DNA from: Candidatus Magnetobacterium casense
Lineage (GTDB): Bacteria > Nitrospirota > Thermodesulfovibrionia > Thermodesulfovibrionales > Magnetobacteriaceae
Assembly (NCBI RefSeq): GCF_000714715.1
Contig: NZ_JMFO01000003.1
Location: forward strand, 1 to 64,000
Direction of reading: 5' to 3'
Length of the DNA: 64,000 nucleotides
Positions 35,464 through 44,398 of the stretch are shown here, piece after piece. The notes under the pieces were generated by a model. It made no database searches, had not been told where the DNA came from, and saw only the letters and a program-made list of their open reading frames with translations. Each line of letters opens with the position of its first letter. Position 1 is the first letter of the stretch. The position numbers and the translations under genes are program-made.

Positions 35464-36755
35464 TCCGGCTGGTTGATGACCGGGGCAAATTAGCCTCGGT
35501 TGTAACAAAGCAAGAGCCGCTTCGGATGCTCTTTATGGCCTGCTCGCCGACGGATCAAACACGCCTTGACTTTGAAAGGGAAGAGGAGCTTATTTTCAAC
35601 GAAACTGCAAACTATAACATCGCTATGACCATAGAGTACACTGGCAGCCTCAAGGGCATTAGGGAGGCCAATATTACAGGCGGTGGGTTTGACATCATCC
35701 ACATAACGGGTCATGCAGGCTTCGATGAAGATATGAAGCCGGTGTTTTGCATGGAAGATGCGGTTGGTAAGTGCTATGATGTATCACCGGATGATCTGTG
35801 GGATGCAATCAAGGATTTCCAGCCAAAGGTACTCTTTCTCTCCGGCTGTTTCACGGGTGGTGAAGATAAAGATGCGGCATCTGAGTCGTTTGCATACCGG
35901 ATGACGCAGAAAGGTATAAGTTGGGTGCTTGGCTGGGGACTTTCCGTCTATGACGAGGAATCGGCCATTGTGGCTGCCGAGGTATACAGGAGTCTCTCTA
36001 TTGGCAAGGGGATCGATTACGCAGTGCAAAGCGCCCGGAGGCTGCTTAAGGGCAAATACCATCCCTGGCCGCTCTTGAGGCTCTTTGGCGACGCATCGCC
36101 GATTGCGCCCTTGGTTAAGCCTGGTTCGCCACAAAGACCAAACAACCCCGTCGATGTCAGGCGCACAACGCTCAAGGGCTGCGGCATAAATGCCCTTGAC
36201 AGTGGCTTTGTTGGCAAGAGGCCATATCTAAAGGACGGTTCAGAGGTGCTTGCCAGGGGGAAGGATGGCAAGTACGGGCTTTTGATACATGGCCCCGCCA
36301 ATAGCGGAAATAGCCGGCTCGCTGCAAAGCTCATAGAAAGGCGTGTGGACAAGGAGTTGGTCGCCTTTAAGGGGGTGATCAATGAGACAGGTGTTGTATC
36401 GAAACTGAGGGGGTTGCTTAACAGATTGGGCAACAAAGATGGCTTGAAAATCCTGACTTCGATCGACTCATATGAGGACAAGATACGAGACCTCTTCCGC
36501 AATGTTTTCAAGAGTCAGGTCGCCGCAATCATATATTTCGACGGTTTTGAAGACAACCTTGATCCCGCCGGCAGTAAGTATTACGTAAAGCCTGAAACGA
36601 TTGCGGTCATCCGTCCCTTTCTTGAGGCGGTTGAATGGGCCGGGGGCAACAGCAACATCGTCATAACCAGCCGCAATGAGTTTGTCCTTGAGCATGACGG
36701 AGAAAATCTGCCGGCGACAAAGCTCTTTGGTATCAGACTAAATAACGGAGCATAG
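35412..36755 (+). pseudogene. Second CHAT-ATPase copy, both ends missing
   Basis: Strongly similar to the preceding gene from GSFVLxxHNIHxIRLVD (35435) to DGENLPATKL. It lacks about the first 145 residues and everything after TKLFG, about 180 residues of the paralogue's remaining length. CHAT catalytic His (IIHITGHAG) and Cys (LFLSGCFTG) remain. Walker A is broken, with GPANSGNS where copy 1 has GPAGIGKS (Lys to Asn). Its last codons (RLNNGA) are read from the dispersed repeat beginning about 36737. No natural start codon or RBS is visible. A tandem duplicate in decay. Confidence 0.78.
36737..36755 (+). repeat. Dispersed repeat, head fragment
   Basis: ACTAAATAACGGAGCATA matches the head of the repeat at 2229 and, inverted, at 49674-49691. 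It cuts off the CHAT copy 2 reading frame. The next 110 bases hold only a G/C-rich AAGGGAGACAG to CCGCCCCCC stretch, which may be an eroded repeat tail. Confidence 0.6.
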
Positions 36756-36865
36756 GGGGATGACGGAGTGCTCCAAAAGCTGGTGGCGCGGTCCTTTCCC
36801 AAGGTGATAAAAAAAGGGAGACAGTTAAGTCCCGCCCCCCTTTTCTTTCTAACTTGTTACTACCT

Positions 36866-37537
36866 CTATCCTGCGTCAAACAGGATTTGCTTATCGATGT
36901 TGATCCACAGTGCGAGTGTTTCACCGAGGGCTGCGTAGAACTCACTGCCGGCAGTTGTAACAAGGCGTTCGCTGAACTTATCGGCCCAGCGACCAAGGTG
37001 GTCGGTGATAAACTTGCGTTGGGCATCGACGACAATGCAGGCATTTTCTGCGTCATTGTTTGCCAATGCAGTTGCCTCCTTGAGTGCCATTACGTGCATG
37101 TACTCAAGTTCCGTGGTGATGTGATCGACGCGCTCTGGCGTGTTGGTGGCCACGTCCAGACCAAAAGCCCGGTAAAACCCGGCGATGTCGGCCAACTGCG
37201 CCTGCTGTGACAGCGAATGTTGCGGCGTCTCCTTGTTGACGTACTCCATCTCAGATGGAATAGCCAACATCATACCCGTTGGCATAAAGAGATTGTAGTA
37301 CTCACCGTAGAGGACGTCAAAGCTGACGGCATCCAGCGCACCCTGCATCTTCTCCAGGAGGGGGAGAAACCCCTCTCCCCCCTGAATATGTTGCACCAAC
37401 TCATGCCAGACAGGTATATATTGGCCACGCAGGTATTGAAAGTACTCCTCAGTGAGTCCCTTAAACCCACCGGTAAGCAGCCCGTATATCCTGCCTCTTA
37501 ACTGCGCAATGGCAATGTCTTGCTCAACCGTGTCCAC
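36866..37537 (-). CDS. TorD/NarJ-like molybdoenzyme chaperone
   Basis: 223 all-helical residues, GTG start. YYNLFMPTGMMLAIPSEMEYV near residue 110 is the conserved loop of the TorD/DmsD/NarJ group, which binds Tat signal peptides and assists insertion of the molybdenum cofactor. It ends the five-gene operon of the type II molybdoenzyme and begins 9 bases after the gamma-subunit stop. Most likely the dedicated assembly chaperone of that enzyme. TorD homology is judged by fold and position. Confidence 0.78.
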   Translation of the reverse strand: MDTVEQDIAIAQLRGRIYGLLTGGFKGLTEEYFQYLRGQYIPVWHELVQHIQGGEGFLPLLEKMQGALDAVSFDVLYGEYYNLFMPTGMMLAIPSEMEYVNKETPQHSLSQQAQLADIAGFYRAFGLDVATNTPERVDHITTELEYMHVMALKEATALANNDAENACIVVDAQRKFITDHLGRWADKFSERLVTTAGSEFYAALGETLALWINIDKQILFDAG

Positions 37538-37546
37538 TATGTATAT

Positions 37547-38440
37547 CTACTTTGCAGCGTCAAGCATCAAAGGCGTCCACAATACCGATATGGACTTCAT
37601 GCCATCGAAGTCCTTGTCGCTTCCGTTCCAGAGTGCGAAGTTTACGTATGTCTGTTTGCCGGGAGTGAAGGCAGCGTCAGACATATCCTGGCTCTTCATG
37701 TCCCTTACAAAGACAACTGTCCACTTACCGCCCTGGTGTTTGCCTTTTGCGGTGGCGTTTTGCTGCTGCTGCCTTGTCAATGTGCCGTAGCCCTCTGTCA
37801 CGTACTCAACCATGGTGGCATCGGGAGAGGGTTTACCCGGAAACTGCGCCTTGAGGATCGAGTCAGACAGACCAACGTGTACGCCTTCGGTTTGAGGTTG
37901 ACGGTCCATAGGTCTGTTGCCGTCTTTTTCTGCCTGCCAGTCTGCACGCCACTGCCAGATGTTTACCGGTTCACCCTTGGAACCCATCAGCGCAGAGGGA
38001 TTCAGGCCGCCCGTGTGCATACCAGGAAACATTAAGGCTACCGAGTCACGAAACGTATCGATGGCACTTTCAATGTCAGCGGTATTGTCATCCCAGGTCA
38101 GTTGAAAGGCGATGGCTTTTCCGTTATGTATGGCCTTGATCGAAAGGTTTGGCACCTTTTTGCTCATGTTAAGTACATATCTTGCGTTGCTTTGCAGCGC
38201 CTTGATATCCTGTGCGGGTATGGAGCCACCCCCGGCCTGGGGACTTGTTACCTCCATGGCGATGAGTGTTGCGTCATAGGGCTTTGCCGCACTAAAGAGG
38301 TCGTCACTGTCAAGCGTGATAGGCTTGTTGACGTAGTGAACCCTGATGTTGTTGCCAGTTGAGGCGGCAAACAGGGCGCCCGAACATATCATTGTCAGGG
38401 CAAGACCCATGCTGATTACAACTATAAACTTCTTGTTCAT
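37547..38440 (-). CDS. Heme b gamma subunit, ethylbenzene-dehydrogenase-like
   Basis: 297 residues with a Sec signal sequence (FIVVISMGLALTMICSGALFAAS) and a beta-rich domain of the EB_dh heme-binding type: IRVHYVNKPITLDSDD, LTWDDNTAD, VNIWQWRADWQAE and YVNFALWNGSDKDFDGMKSI. In EbdC, DdhC, SerC and NxrC relatives this subunit carries one heme b, axially ligated by Met and Lys, and passes electrons outside the membrane. Periplasmic. It follows the beta subunit by 27 bases in the operon. Confidence 0.85.
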   Translation of the reverse strand: MNKKFIVVISMGLALTMICSGALFAASTGNNIRVHYVNKPITLDSDDLFSAAKPYDATLIAMEVTSPQAGGGSIPAQDIKALQSNARYVLNMSKKVPNLSIKAIHNGKAIAFQLTWDDNTADIESAIDTFRDSVALMFPGMHTGGLNPSALMGSKGEPVNIWQWRADWQAEKDGNRPMDRQPQTEGVHVGLSDSILKAQFPGKPSPDATMVEYVTEGYGTLTRQQQQNATAKGKHQGGKWTVVFVRDMKSQDMSDAAFTPGKQTYVNFALWNGSDKDFDGMKSISVLWTPLMLDAAK

Positions 38441-38467
38441 TATCTCCTCCTGTATGTCTCGTGTTGA

Positions 38468-39607
38468 CTACGTTACGTCAAGACGGTAAACGTCCAGCTT
38501 CTTGTCATAGGATTCCCTGAGCGCCTCCGGTTCTTTTATCGGCGCCTGGGCCACGAGCTCACCTTTGCTGTTGTATCCATGAGCAACTTCGTTTTTCACC
38601 TCAAACTTGGTCATTATCTGTGGCGAGCTTCCAAACAGCACCAGGAGTCCCTTCATTACGGAATCATTTGGGACGACCTCTCTGTAGGTCTTCACGGCGT
38701 GCTCAACACCCGGACCAAACATCTGCTTCATGTACGGCGTCGGAACATGTATGGGGGGGATGTAGTAGACGTTAGGCTGCGTGCCAAACTGCGGATACAG
38801 CGGCAGTGCGAGCTTTTTGATGTGTACGAGGTAGTCTATGGGATTGTCCTCTTTTGCCTTATCCGGGGCACTGAGCCAGCCCTGCATACGAATCTTGCCT
38901 ATGCAGTGTTCCATACACTGGGTCTGGAGTCCTTCCTCGACCTTTGGGTAACAGGCCACGCACTTTTCGGAGCGGTAGGTGGTGGCGTTAAACATCGGTT
39001 TTTTGTACGGACAACCCGATACGCACTGTCTGTAGCCCTGACAACGCGACTGGTCTACCAGGACGATGCCGTCTTCGGGGCGCTTGTAGACGGCCTGTCT
39101 GGGACAGTTGGCCACACACGCCGGGTAGGTGCAGTGATTACATATCCTTGGCAGGTAGAAGAACCAGATCGGATGTGGCAGGGTCTCTATGTGCATACCT
39201 TGCTTTACGTCTCCGCCGTAGATTTCGTCCTCACCTATGTTGGGGTAGGCGTAGTCTTCCAGTGCGGGCAGGAAGCCTTCGACGGTCTTGTTTTCTTCGG
39301 CGGCCCTTTCAAAGATCGTTTTTCCTGCGTAGGAACCATCCTTCCATGTCCCGTTTCCGAGCTTTTCAAGGAGCTTGAAGTCCCAGTACAGGGGATATCC
39401 GCCGTAGGGTTTGGACTCCACATTGTTCCAGAACATGTACTCTTGCCCACGGCCTGCCGTCCACGTGGTCTTACAGGTTATCGAGCACGTCTGACACCCG
39501 ATGCACTTATTTATATCAAAGACAGCGGCAAACTGCTTCTCTTGCTTTGGCTCGTCAAACGGGTACTGCATCTTTCGTTTGATCTGCCAGTTATATACCT
39601 CTTTCAT
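38468..39607 (-). CDS. Iron-sulfur beta subunit of type II molybdoenzyme (NarH/NxrB-like)
   Basis: 379 residues with four clusters of cysteines: CIGCQTCSITCK (about 36), CNHCTYPACVANCP, CQGYRQCVSGCPYKK and CVACYPKVEEGLQTQC. A Tyr stands in place of the first cluster ligand in the CQGYRQC motif, as Trp does in NarH, giving three [4Fe-4S] and one [3Fe-4S] cluster. WNNVESKPYGGYP fits NarH/DdhB/NxrB. No signal peptide: it is probably exported with the alpha subunit by the Tat system. Confidence 0.9.
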   Translation of the reverse strand: MKEVYNWQIKRKMQYPFDEPKQEKQFAAVFDINKCIGCQTCSITCKTTWTAGRGQEYMFWNNVESKPYGGYPLYWDFKLLEKLGNGTWKDGSYAGKTIFERAAEENKTVEGFLPALEDYAYPNIGEDEIYGGDVKQGMHIETLPHPIWFFYLPRICNHCTYPACVANCPRQAVYKRPEDGIVLVDQSRCQGYRQCVSGCPYKKPMFNATTYRSEKCVACYPKVEEGLQTQCMEHCIGKIRMQGWLSAPDKAKEDNPIDYLVHIKKLALPLYPQFGTQPNVYYIPPIHVPTPYMKQMFGPGVEHAVKTYREVVPNDSVMKGLLVLFGSSPQIMTKFEVKNEVAHGYNSKGELVAQAPIKEPEALRESYDKKLDVYRLDVT

Positions 39608-39631
39608 GTTTGCATACCTCCTTAGAAAACT

Positions 39632-42600
39632 TTAGGATATAAATTTACCTTCAAGATACTCCTTGAACTTGGCACTCTCAAGAGAAGGCCTTCCACCGAG
39701 TGTGACCGGTCTCCACTTACCCTTACCGCTCTCTCCACCGTCCTCCGCCTTTGTGAACTTGGCATAGGTCTCACGGGGGGCACCGTTTGCACAGTGGATG
39801 TCTGGTGCAAAGCCTTGCCCGATGGCCTGTCCCATAAAGTCCTTTCTGATCAGCGTATCGGTGAGCAGCGTTGGCCTCAGCCATGTACGCGTGCCGCTCT
39901 GGTGTCCGCCGTAACGGAACATGGACTGATACCCCGTATCAGGGCTCTTTGCCAGACCGTCCTTGCGTGTTTCGTGTCCCTTGACCGAACCGAAGGAGGC
40001 CATGTAGAGGTTAAACCACGTCCTAGTCACGCCACGCGGTGTACCAGGGTAGTAACGTGCACGCATCATACATCTGGCAACCTTATACTCATCTGGGCGT
40101 TCCTGCCAGCCCTTAAACGGCATGTCTTCGGGATCAGCATCGGCCCATATGTAGTCGCCATCTTCAATCCCCAATTCCTTTGCGTCTGCGGGGTTGATAT
40201 CCATGTAGCCCTCTCCGACCCACGGCTTACGTTTGTCACGTCTGTAGATGTCGCCAAATGGTCCCCACCACACGGCCATGTAGTCAAGATCGCCACCAAA
40301 GGTGTGGACGGCGTGTCTGAACTTTGGCGTGAGCCATATGTGTTTATATCCCTGTTTGTTGAGGGGGTGGTTCGACTTTAATAGCTCATCCGGTGTGTAG
40401 ACAACGTTTCTCACCTGTCGTGTATCCCTGGTTAGGTCGGTGCGAGGAAAGCCGTATTCCTCCGGGGTCTTAGGTTTGATCAGGGGGTGGGGTGCTGCCA
40501 CAATTACATTTGGTTCGTAGTAGGTGGCATCTATAGGCTCTCTGTGAAGCGGGATGCTCTCACCGTATTCCTTAAACTCCGGCTCGTCGCGATAGAACTC
40601 CAGGCGGCCGCTCTTGGAGTACCACGGCTTTGACTCGTTACTCTGCTCATAGCCGATGAACTTGGGATAGGTCTTGCCCATCATCATTGAAGGTATACCG
40701 TCTTTTGCCAGTTTGAGGAGTTCCTCGACGTTGTAGCCCTTCATCATGTTTGAGTGACTGAGGACCCGCTGGATGTATGGTTTGGCACGATGCTTTTCAT
40801 CGATGAATGCCCAGTAGTCGTTGAAGCGATTGTCTCCGGTGATCTTGGCCAGTGCTGCGGCTACTCCCTTATACGTTTCCGTATTGCTCTTTGTGTCATG
40901 TATGCGCTTGATTTCGGTTAGTGGCATAACCTGCATAAACGGATTCGTACAGGACTGAGTCATGTCGTGTATGTTATACTCTGCCCAGCTATCGACACCA
41001 AATACGATATCGGCATACTCACAGGTACCCGTCCACCACCACTCGTTTATAAATATCGCTTCGACCATGCGTTTTTGTGTACCTTTGGCACGATAGGCGG
41101 GGTGTCTCAGGAGGTTCATAACGAGATCGAAGTGACCCTTGCTATTACCGAGTATCGAGTTTGCCCCTGAATACCACATGGCCTTTGTTGGCAGCGGCAT
41201 ATGGGTCTTGCCGTTAAAATACTTGCCATGGATCTTAAGCGGTTGGTCTATGTGTGAGAAATAGTGGGCGGATTGGAATGCGAAGTACTGCTTGACCTTG
41301 GCCGGGGCGTTGGGGTCCAGTGTGATATCAAATGGATTTTCGGCCATGTACTGAGGCATACCGTTGAAATAGGCAGCGCGATAGTTGCCGGCGTAACTGC
41401 CGACGTTACCGCCGAAGAAGCCCACGTTCCTGGTCAGAGCCGCTACGAGGAAGATAGCCCTGTCCTTCTGGTCGGCGTTAAAGAACTGGTTTGGTCCCAT
41501 GCCCACGGCAAAGAGGACGTGTTCGGGGTTTTTGGCAAACTGCCGCGCCAGACTGTATATAGCCGACGTTGGTGCCCACGTTACCTTTGAGGTATTCTCC
41601 GGGGTCCAGGTGTCGTTTAAGTGCTGCTTTATGATGTCAAAGACGGGGCGGACCTTTACGTCTTTACCGTCTATTTTCACGGTGAATTCGCCCTCAATGG
41701 CGGGGTCGATGCCGAGTTTTGTGAAGTGCTCGCCCACGTCGTCGCGGGTAACTACGGTTGGTTTACCGGTCTTGGTGTCCCATACGACAAAGTCGTCCCA
41801 CTCGTTGCGCATCTTTCTGGTTACGCCGGGCATACCCACGTTGGTCTGGATTGGTTTTGGCAGGTCTTTGGGGTCATCGACAACCTTTATAAATTTGAGG
41901 TCTTTGGGCTTGTAGTCTTTGCCGTGTATGTCTCTGGCCTTGAGCACGTTGCCGTTGTCCATACGAACGAGCATGGGCAGGTCTGTGTGAGTCTTGACAA
42001 AGCCCTTGTCGTAGAGGTTCTCTTTTATTAGCACCTGTGCGATACCCAGGGCCAGCGCCGGGTCAGTGCCGGGACGGATGACGACAATTTCATCGGCCTT
42101 GCTGCACGTAGAGCTGTACTCCGTGGCTATGACGATTACCTTCTTGCCCTTGAGTCTTGCCTCTGTCAGCCAGTGTCCGTCGGGCATCTTTGTGGATATC
42201 CAATTTATACCCCAGCATACGGCGATGTTACAGTATTCGACGTTTGAGAGGTCAAAGTCAATGGTCTGTTGCCCGCACACCATCGGATGTCCAGGTGGAA
42301 GGTCCGTGTGCCAGGAGTAGTTGTCCAATCCCATGCTACCCTTGGCGTCGTCGTCGCTGACCTTTCTGACGTGTTTATCGAGAAGGGCCATCGAGTTGGC
42401 ATTTCTGTACTGTCCATAGAGTTTTATTGAACCCAGTACCGGCATACCACCTCTGAACTTCATGGTCCTGGTACCGGCACCACCCATTTTATCGATCATG
42501 CCTGCGTCGTAGTCCTGACGCTTTAAGAACTCGGCACCCTCCTTGCCGGAATAGCGGGTGGCGACTTCGGTAAATGTCTTTGCTGCTATCTCATAGGCCT

Positions 42601-43129
42601 TGTCCCATGGTACCTGTACGAACTGGTCCTCGCCCCTTCTGAACATTTCGGCGGGGGGCATGCCGTTTTCATCGCGCGGGAAGCCTTTTTCCACCCACTG
42701 CAAGAACCCCTTGCGCACCATGGCTCCCTTGACCCTTCTGTCGCCATAGAACCTTCTTACGAGGGCTATACCCTTGTTACAGTGGCGCGGGTCCCATCTC
42801 TGGGATGCCTTGGTGCCGTAGACGTCGGTGGCCTTGTGGTAGTTCTGTGACGGCCCGACTCTGACGACAACACCGTTTTTGACGTATGCCTTCAGATAAC
42901 AGTTGTGTGTACAGTTGGGTGTACACATAAAGACGAAACTGCTGTCGGGCTTGTAGATATCTCTGTAGACCTTTTCCCAGCCACGGTTTGGATAGTGCGA
43001 AAGCGGGTCAGCTACTCCAACGGCCGGTTCCAGGGCATTGAGTGCGAGGGCCTCCTTTGCGGCCAGCGCAGTCAACATCACACCGCCTGTGGCGGCCTTT
43101 AGAAAATTCCTTCGTGATATGTTGGCCAT
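39632..43129 (-). CDS. Type II DMSO-reductase-family catalytic subunit (NxrA/NarG-like)
   Basis: 1165 residues. A Tat signal ([12 protein letters not shown]) exports it to the periplasm. The FeS motif is C69-x3-C73-x3-C77 with C117 in WDPRHC. NarG and relatives have His first, so this is a Cys variant. D276 in [12 protein letters not shown] matches the Mo-binding Asp of NarG (type II). [21 protein letters not shown] fits the NarG/NxrA/DdhA core. The family includes nitrate reductases, nitrite oxidoreductases, (per)chlorate and selenate reductases, and hydrocarbon dehydrogenases. A nitrite oxidoreductase-like role is the most attractive guess, but the substrate cannot be read from sequence alone. 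Confidence 0.88.
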   Translation of the reverse strand: MANISRRNFLKAATGGVMLTALAAKEALALNALEPAVGVADPLSHYPNRGWEKVYRDIYKPDSSFVFMCTPNCTHNCYLKAYVKNGVVVRVGPSQNYHKATDVYGTKASQRWDPRHCNKGIALVRRFYGDRRVKGAMVRKGFLQWVEKGFPRDENGMPPAEMFRRGEDQFVQVPWDKAYEIAAKTFTEVATRYSGKEGAEFLKRQDYDAGMIDKMGGAGTRTMKFRGGMPVLGSIKLYGQYRNANSMALLDKHVRKVSDDDAKGSMGLDNYSWHTDLPPGHPMVCGQQTIDFDLSNVEYCNIAVCWGINWISTKMPDGHWLTEARLKGKKVIVIATEYSSTCSKADEIVVIRPGTDPALALGIAQVLIKENLYDKGFVKTHTDLPMLVRMDNGNVLKARDIHGKDYKPKDLKFIKVVDDPKDLPKPIQTNVGMPGVTRKMRNEWDDFVVWDTKTGKPTVVTRDDVGEHFTKLGIDPAIEGEFTVKIDGKDVKVRPVFDIIKQHLNDTWTPENTSKVTWAPTSAIYSLARQFAKNPEHVLFAVGMGPNQFFNADQKDRAIFLVAALTRNVGFFGGNVGSYAGNYRAAYFNGMPQYMAENPFDITLDPNAPAKVKQYFAFQSAHYFSHIDQPLKIHGKYFNGKTHMPLPTKAMWYSGANSILGNSKGHFDLVMNLLRHPAYRAKGTQKRMVEAIFINEWWWTGTCEYADIVFGVDSWAEYNIHDMTQSCTNPFMQVMPLTEIKRIHDTKSNTETYKGVAAALAKITGDNRFNDYWAFIDEKHRAKPYIQRVLSHSNMMKGYNVEELLKLAKDGIPSMMMGKTYPKFIGYEQSNESKPWYSKSGRLEFYRDEPEFKEYGESIPLHREPIDATYYEPNVIVAAPHPLIKPKTPEEYGFPRTDLTRDTRQVRNVVYTPDELLKSNHPLNKQGYKHIWLTPKFRHAVHTFGGDLDYMAVWWGPFGDIYRRDKRKPWVGEGYMDINPADAKELGIEDGDYIWADADPEDMPFKGWQERPDEYKVARCMMRARYYPGTPRGVTRTWFNLYMASFGSVKGHETRKDGLAKSPDTGYQSMFRYGGHQSGTRTWLRPTLLTDTLIRKDFMGQAIGQGFAPDIHCANGAPRETYAKFTKAEDGGESGKGKWRPVTLGGRPSLESAKFKEYLEGKFIS

Positions 43130-43181
43130 ATGTTTGCTCCTTTTTCAACAATTTTTACTAACATGTCCGTAGTGTTGCCAT

Positions 43182-43973
43182 TTACTTGGTCTTCTTCATC
43201 AGTTTTAGCGTGTAGGATACCAGGTTCCACCTCTGGTCCTCCTTGAGGGAGTCTTCGTAGGAGGGCATACCGGTGCCGTCAAGGCCGGTGGTAAAGGTTG
43301 CGTAGACGTTCTCCGGCGTGGAGCCTCTCTTGAGGGCACCCGTGGTAAAGTTAAACGGGAGGATTGGCTTGCCCTGGTCGTCCTTTATTTCGGCTGACTT
43401 AGGGCCGTCTCCCTTGCCTTCCTTACCGTGGCACTCCCAGCACTTCATGTCATTGTACACTTTTTCGCCCTTGGCAATGGAATCAGCGGAGCCTACGTAG
43501 GCCGGCTTTTTCACTTTGATAGGCTTACAGGGTTGTTCATCCGTCCACCTGCTGGAGAAGGTCTTCAAATACGCTACGACTGCATCAATTTCCTTCTGCG
43601 ACACGTCATGGTGCGAAGGCATACCGGCCCTCATAATACCGTTTTTCACTACCGACTGCATGTCACTGTTTGTTGGCATACATCCCGTAGCCGTAGAGCG
43701 GAATTTAAACGTTCCGGTCGTGAGGTCCCGGGGATACACCGCCCACATCTTGTTGCCAACCTCTCCTTTTTCCACGATGCCAATAGCGCCGTTGCCGTCA
43801 CCCTTTGAGTTGTGACAGATGGCACACCGACTCTCGTACACCTTCTTACCCAATCCATCGTCAGCCCCATAAGCGTTCCCAGGCTTACGGGCAAATACCA
43901 ACGCCACTACCAGATACAGCAACACAATCGTTGCCAGCCTAACACCCTTGCGTACTCTCTTAGTACCTTGCAT
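43182..43973 (-). CDS. Diheme cytochrome c, membrane-anchored
   Basis: 263 residues with an N-terminal membrane segment (ATIVLLYLVVALVFA) that may be a signal anchor. Two heme sites: CAICHNSKG (about 51) and CWECHGKEG (about 179), each followed by a Met-bearing region (AGMPSHHD and GTGMPSYED) for axial ligation. Both halves are mono-heme cytochrome c domains. First gene of the molybdoenzyme operon, so it is the likely electron partner of the heme b gamma subunit. Confidence 0.88.
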   Translation of the reverse strand: MQGTKRVRKGVRLATIVLLYLVVALVFARKPGNAYGADDGLGKKVYESRCAICHNSKGDGNGAIGIVEKGEVGNKMWAVYPRDLTTGTFKFRSTATGCMPTNSDMQSVVKNGIMRAGMPSHHDVSQKEIDAVVAYLKTFSSRWTDEQPCKPIKVKKPAYVGSADSIAKGEKVYNDMKCWECHGKEGKGDGPKSAEIKDDQGKPILPFNFTTGALKRGSTPENVYATFTTGLDGTGMPSYEDSLKEDQRWNLVSYTLKLMKKTK

Positions 43974-44262
43974 ACTGCTTCTCCTTTCTTGAGAATATTT
44001 TTAATGTGGTCACATTACCACCCATTAACAGTTAACGTTTAATTTTCATGACATCAGTGTTACATAATCACTGACTTGGTATGCTTCTTGCTACTTCCTA
44101 ACAAACCGACTCCACACTATCCATATATATGTATTCAGTATGACATTGATCATAACATTATATAGACATCATATTTAAAAAAGCAAGTAGTGTTTCACCT
44201 TAAAAAAATTCTTGACAACATATTAATGTAAAGGTGATAATAGTCACCACAAGCTGCTAATT
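43974..44262. promoter_or_regulatory. Divergent control region of the molybdoenzyme and nap operons
   Basis: The 425-bp gap 43974-44398 separates two divergent operons. An inverted repeat TCAGTG-N9-CACTGA is at 44054-44074. A likely nap promoter is TTGACA (44212-44217), 17 bases, TGATAA (44235-44240). Overlapping it, GGTGA-TAATAG-TCACC (44233-44248) has the CRP/FNR-superfamily form (TGTGA-N6-TCACA) with outer bases changed. No FNR box is evident. The small frame at 44263 follows, and a promoter for the leftward operon was not pinned down. Confidence 0.45.
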
Positions 44263-44337
44263 ATGAAAATGGCTTTAAACATAGCACCATGCGCTGAGTG
44301 TGGTTCTACCTGTTCACGTCAATTTTGGATAGAGTAA
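44263..44337 (+). CDS. Candidate 24-residue cysteine-rich leader frame
   Basis: ATG 44263 opens a frame of 24 codons, ending TAA at 44337, with the sequence [13 protein letters not shown] inside: three cysteines spaced CxxC-x3-C. It lies 62 bases before napA, downstream of the likely promoter. No good ribosome site precedes it. It might be a regulatory leader peptide, the relic of a ferredoxin-like protein, or chance. Confidence 0.28.
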   Translation: MKMALNIAPCAECGSTCSRQFWIE

Positions 44338-44398
44338 AATCGAACTGACGGATAGTTATATCTATCACATATCAAAAAAAATTAAGGAGGAAGGATAC

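Noticed and set aside
36733..37056. 107-residue minus-strand frame
   Set aside because: It overlaps the TorD gene and the CHAT remnant and reads as random composition; a shadow frame.
44041..44110. FNR box in the nap control region
   Set aside because: No TTGAT-N4-ATCAA match; only a CRP-like palindrome and a TCAGTG/CACTGA repeat were seen.
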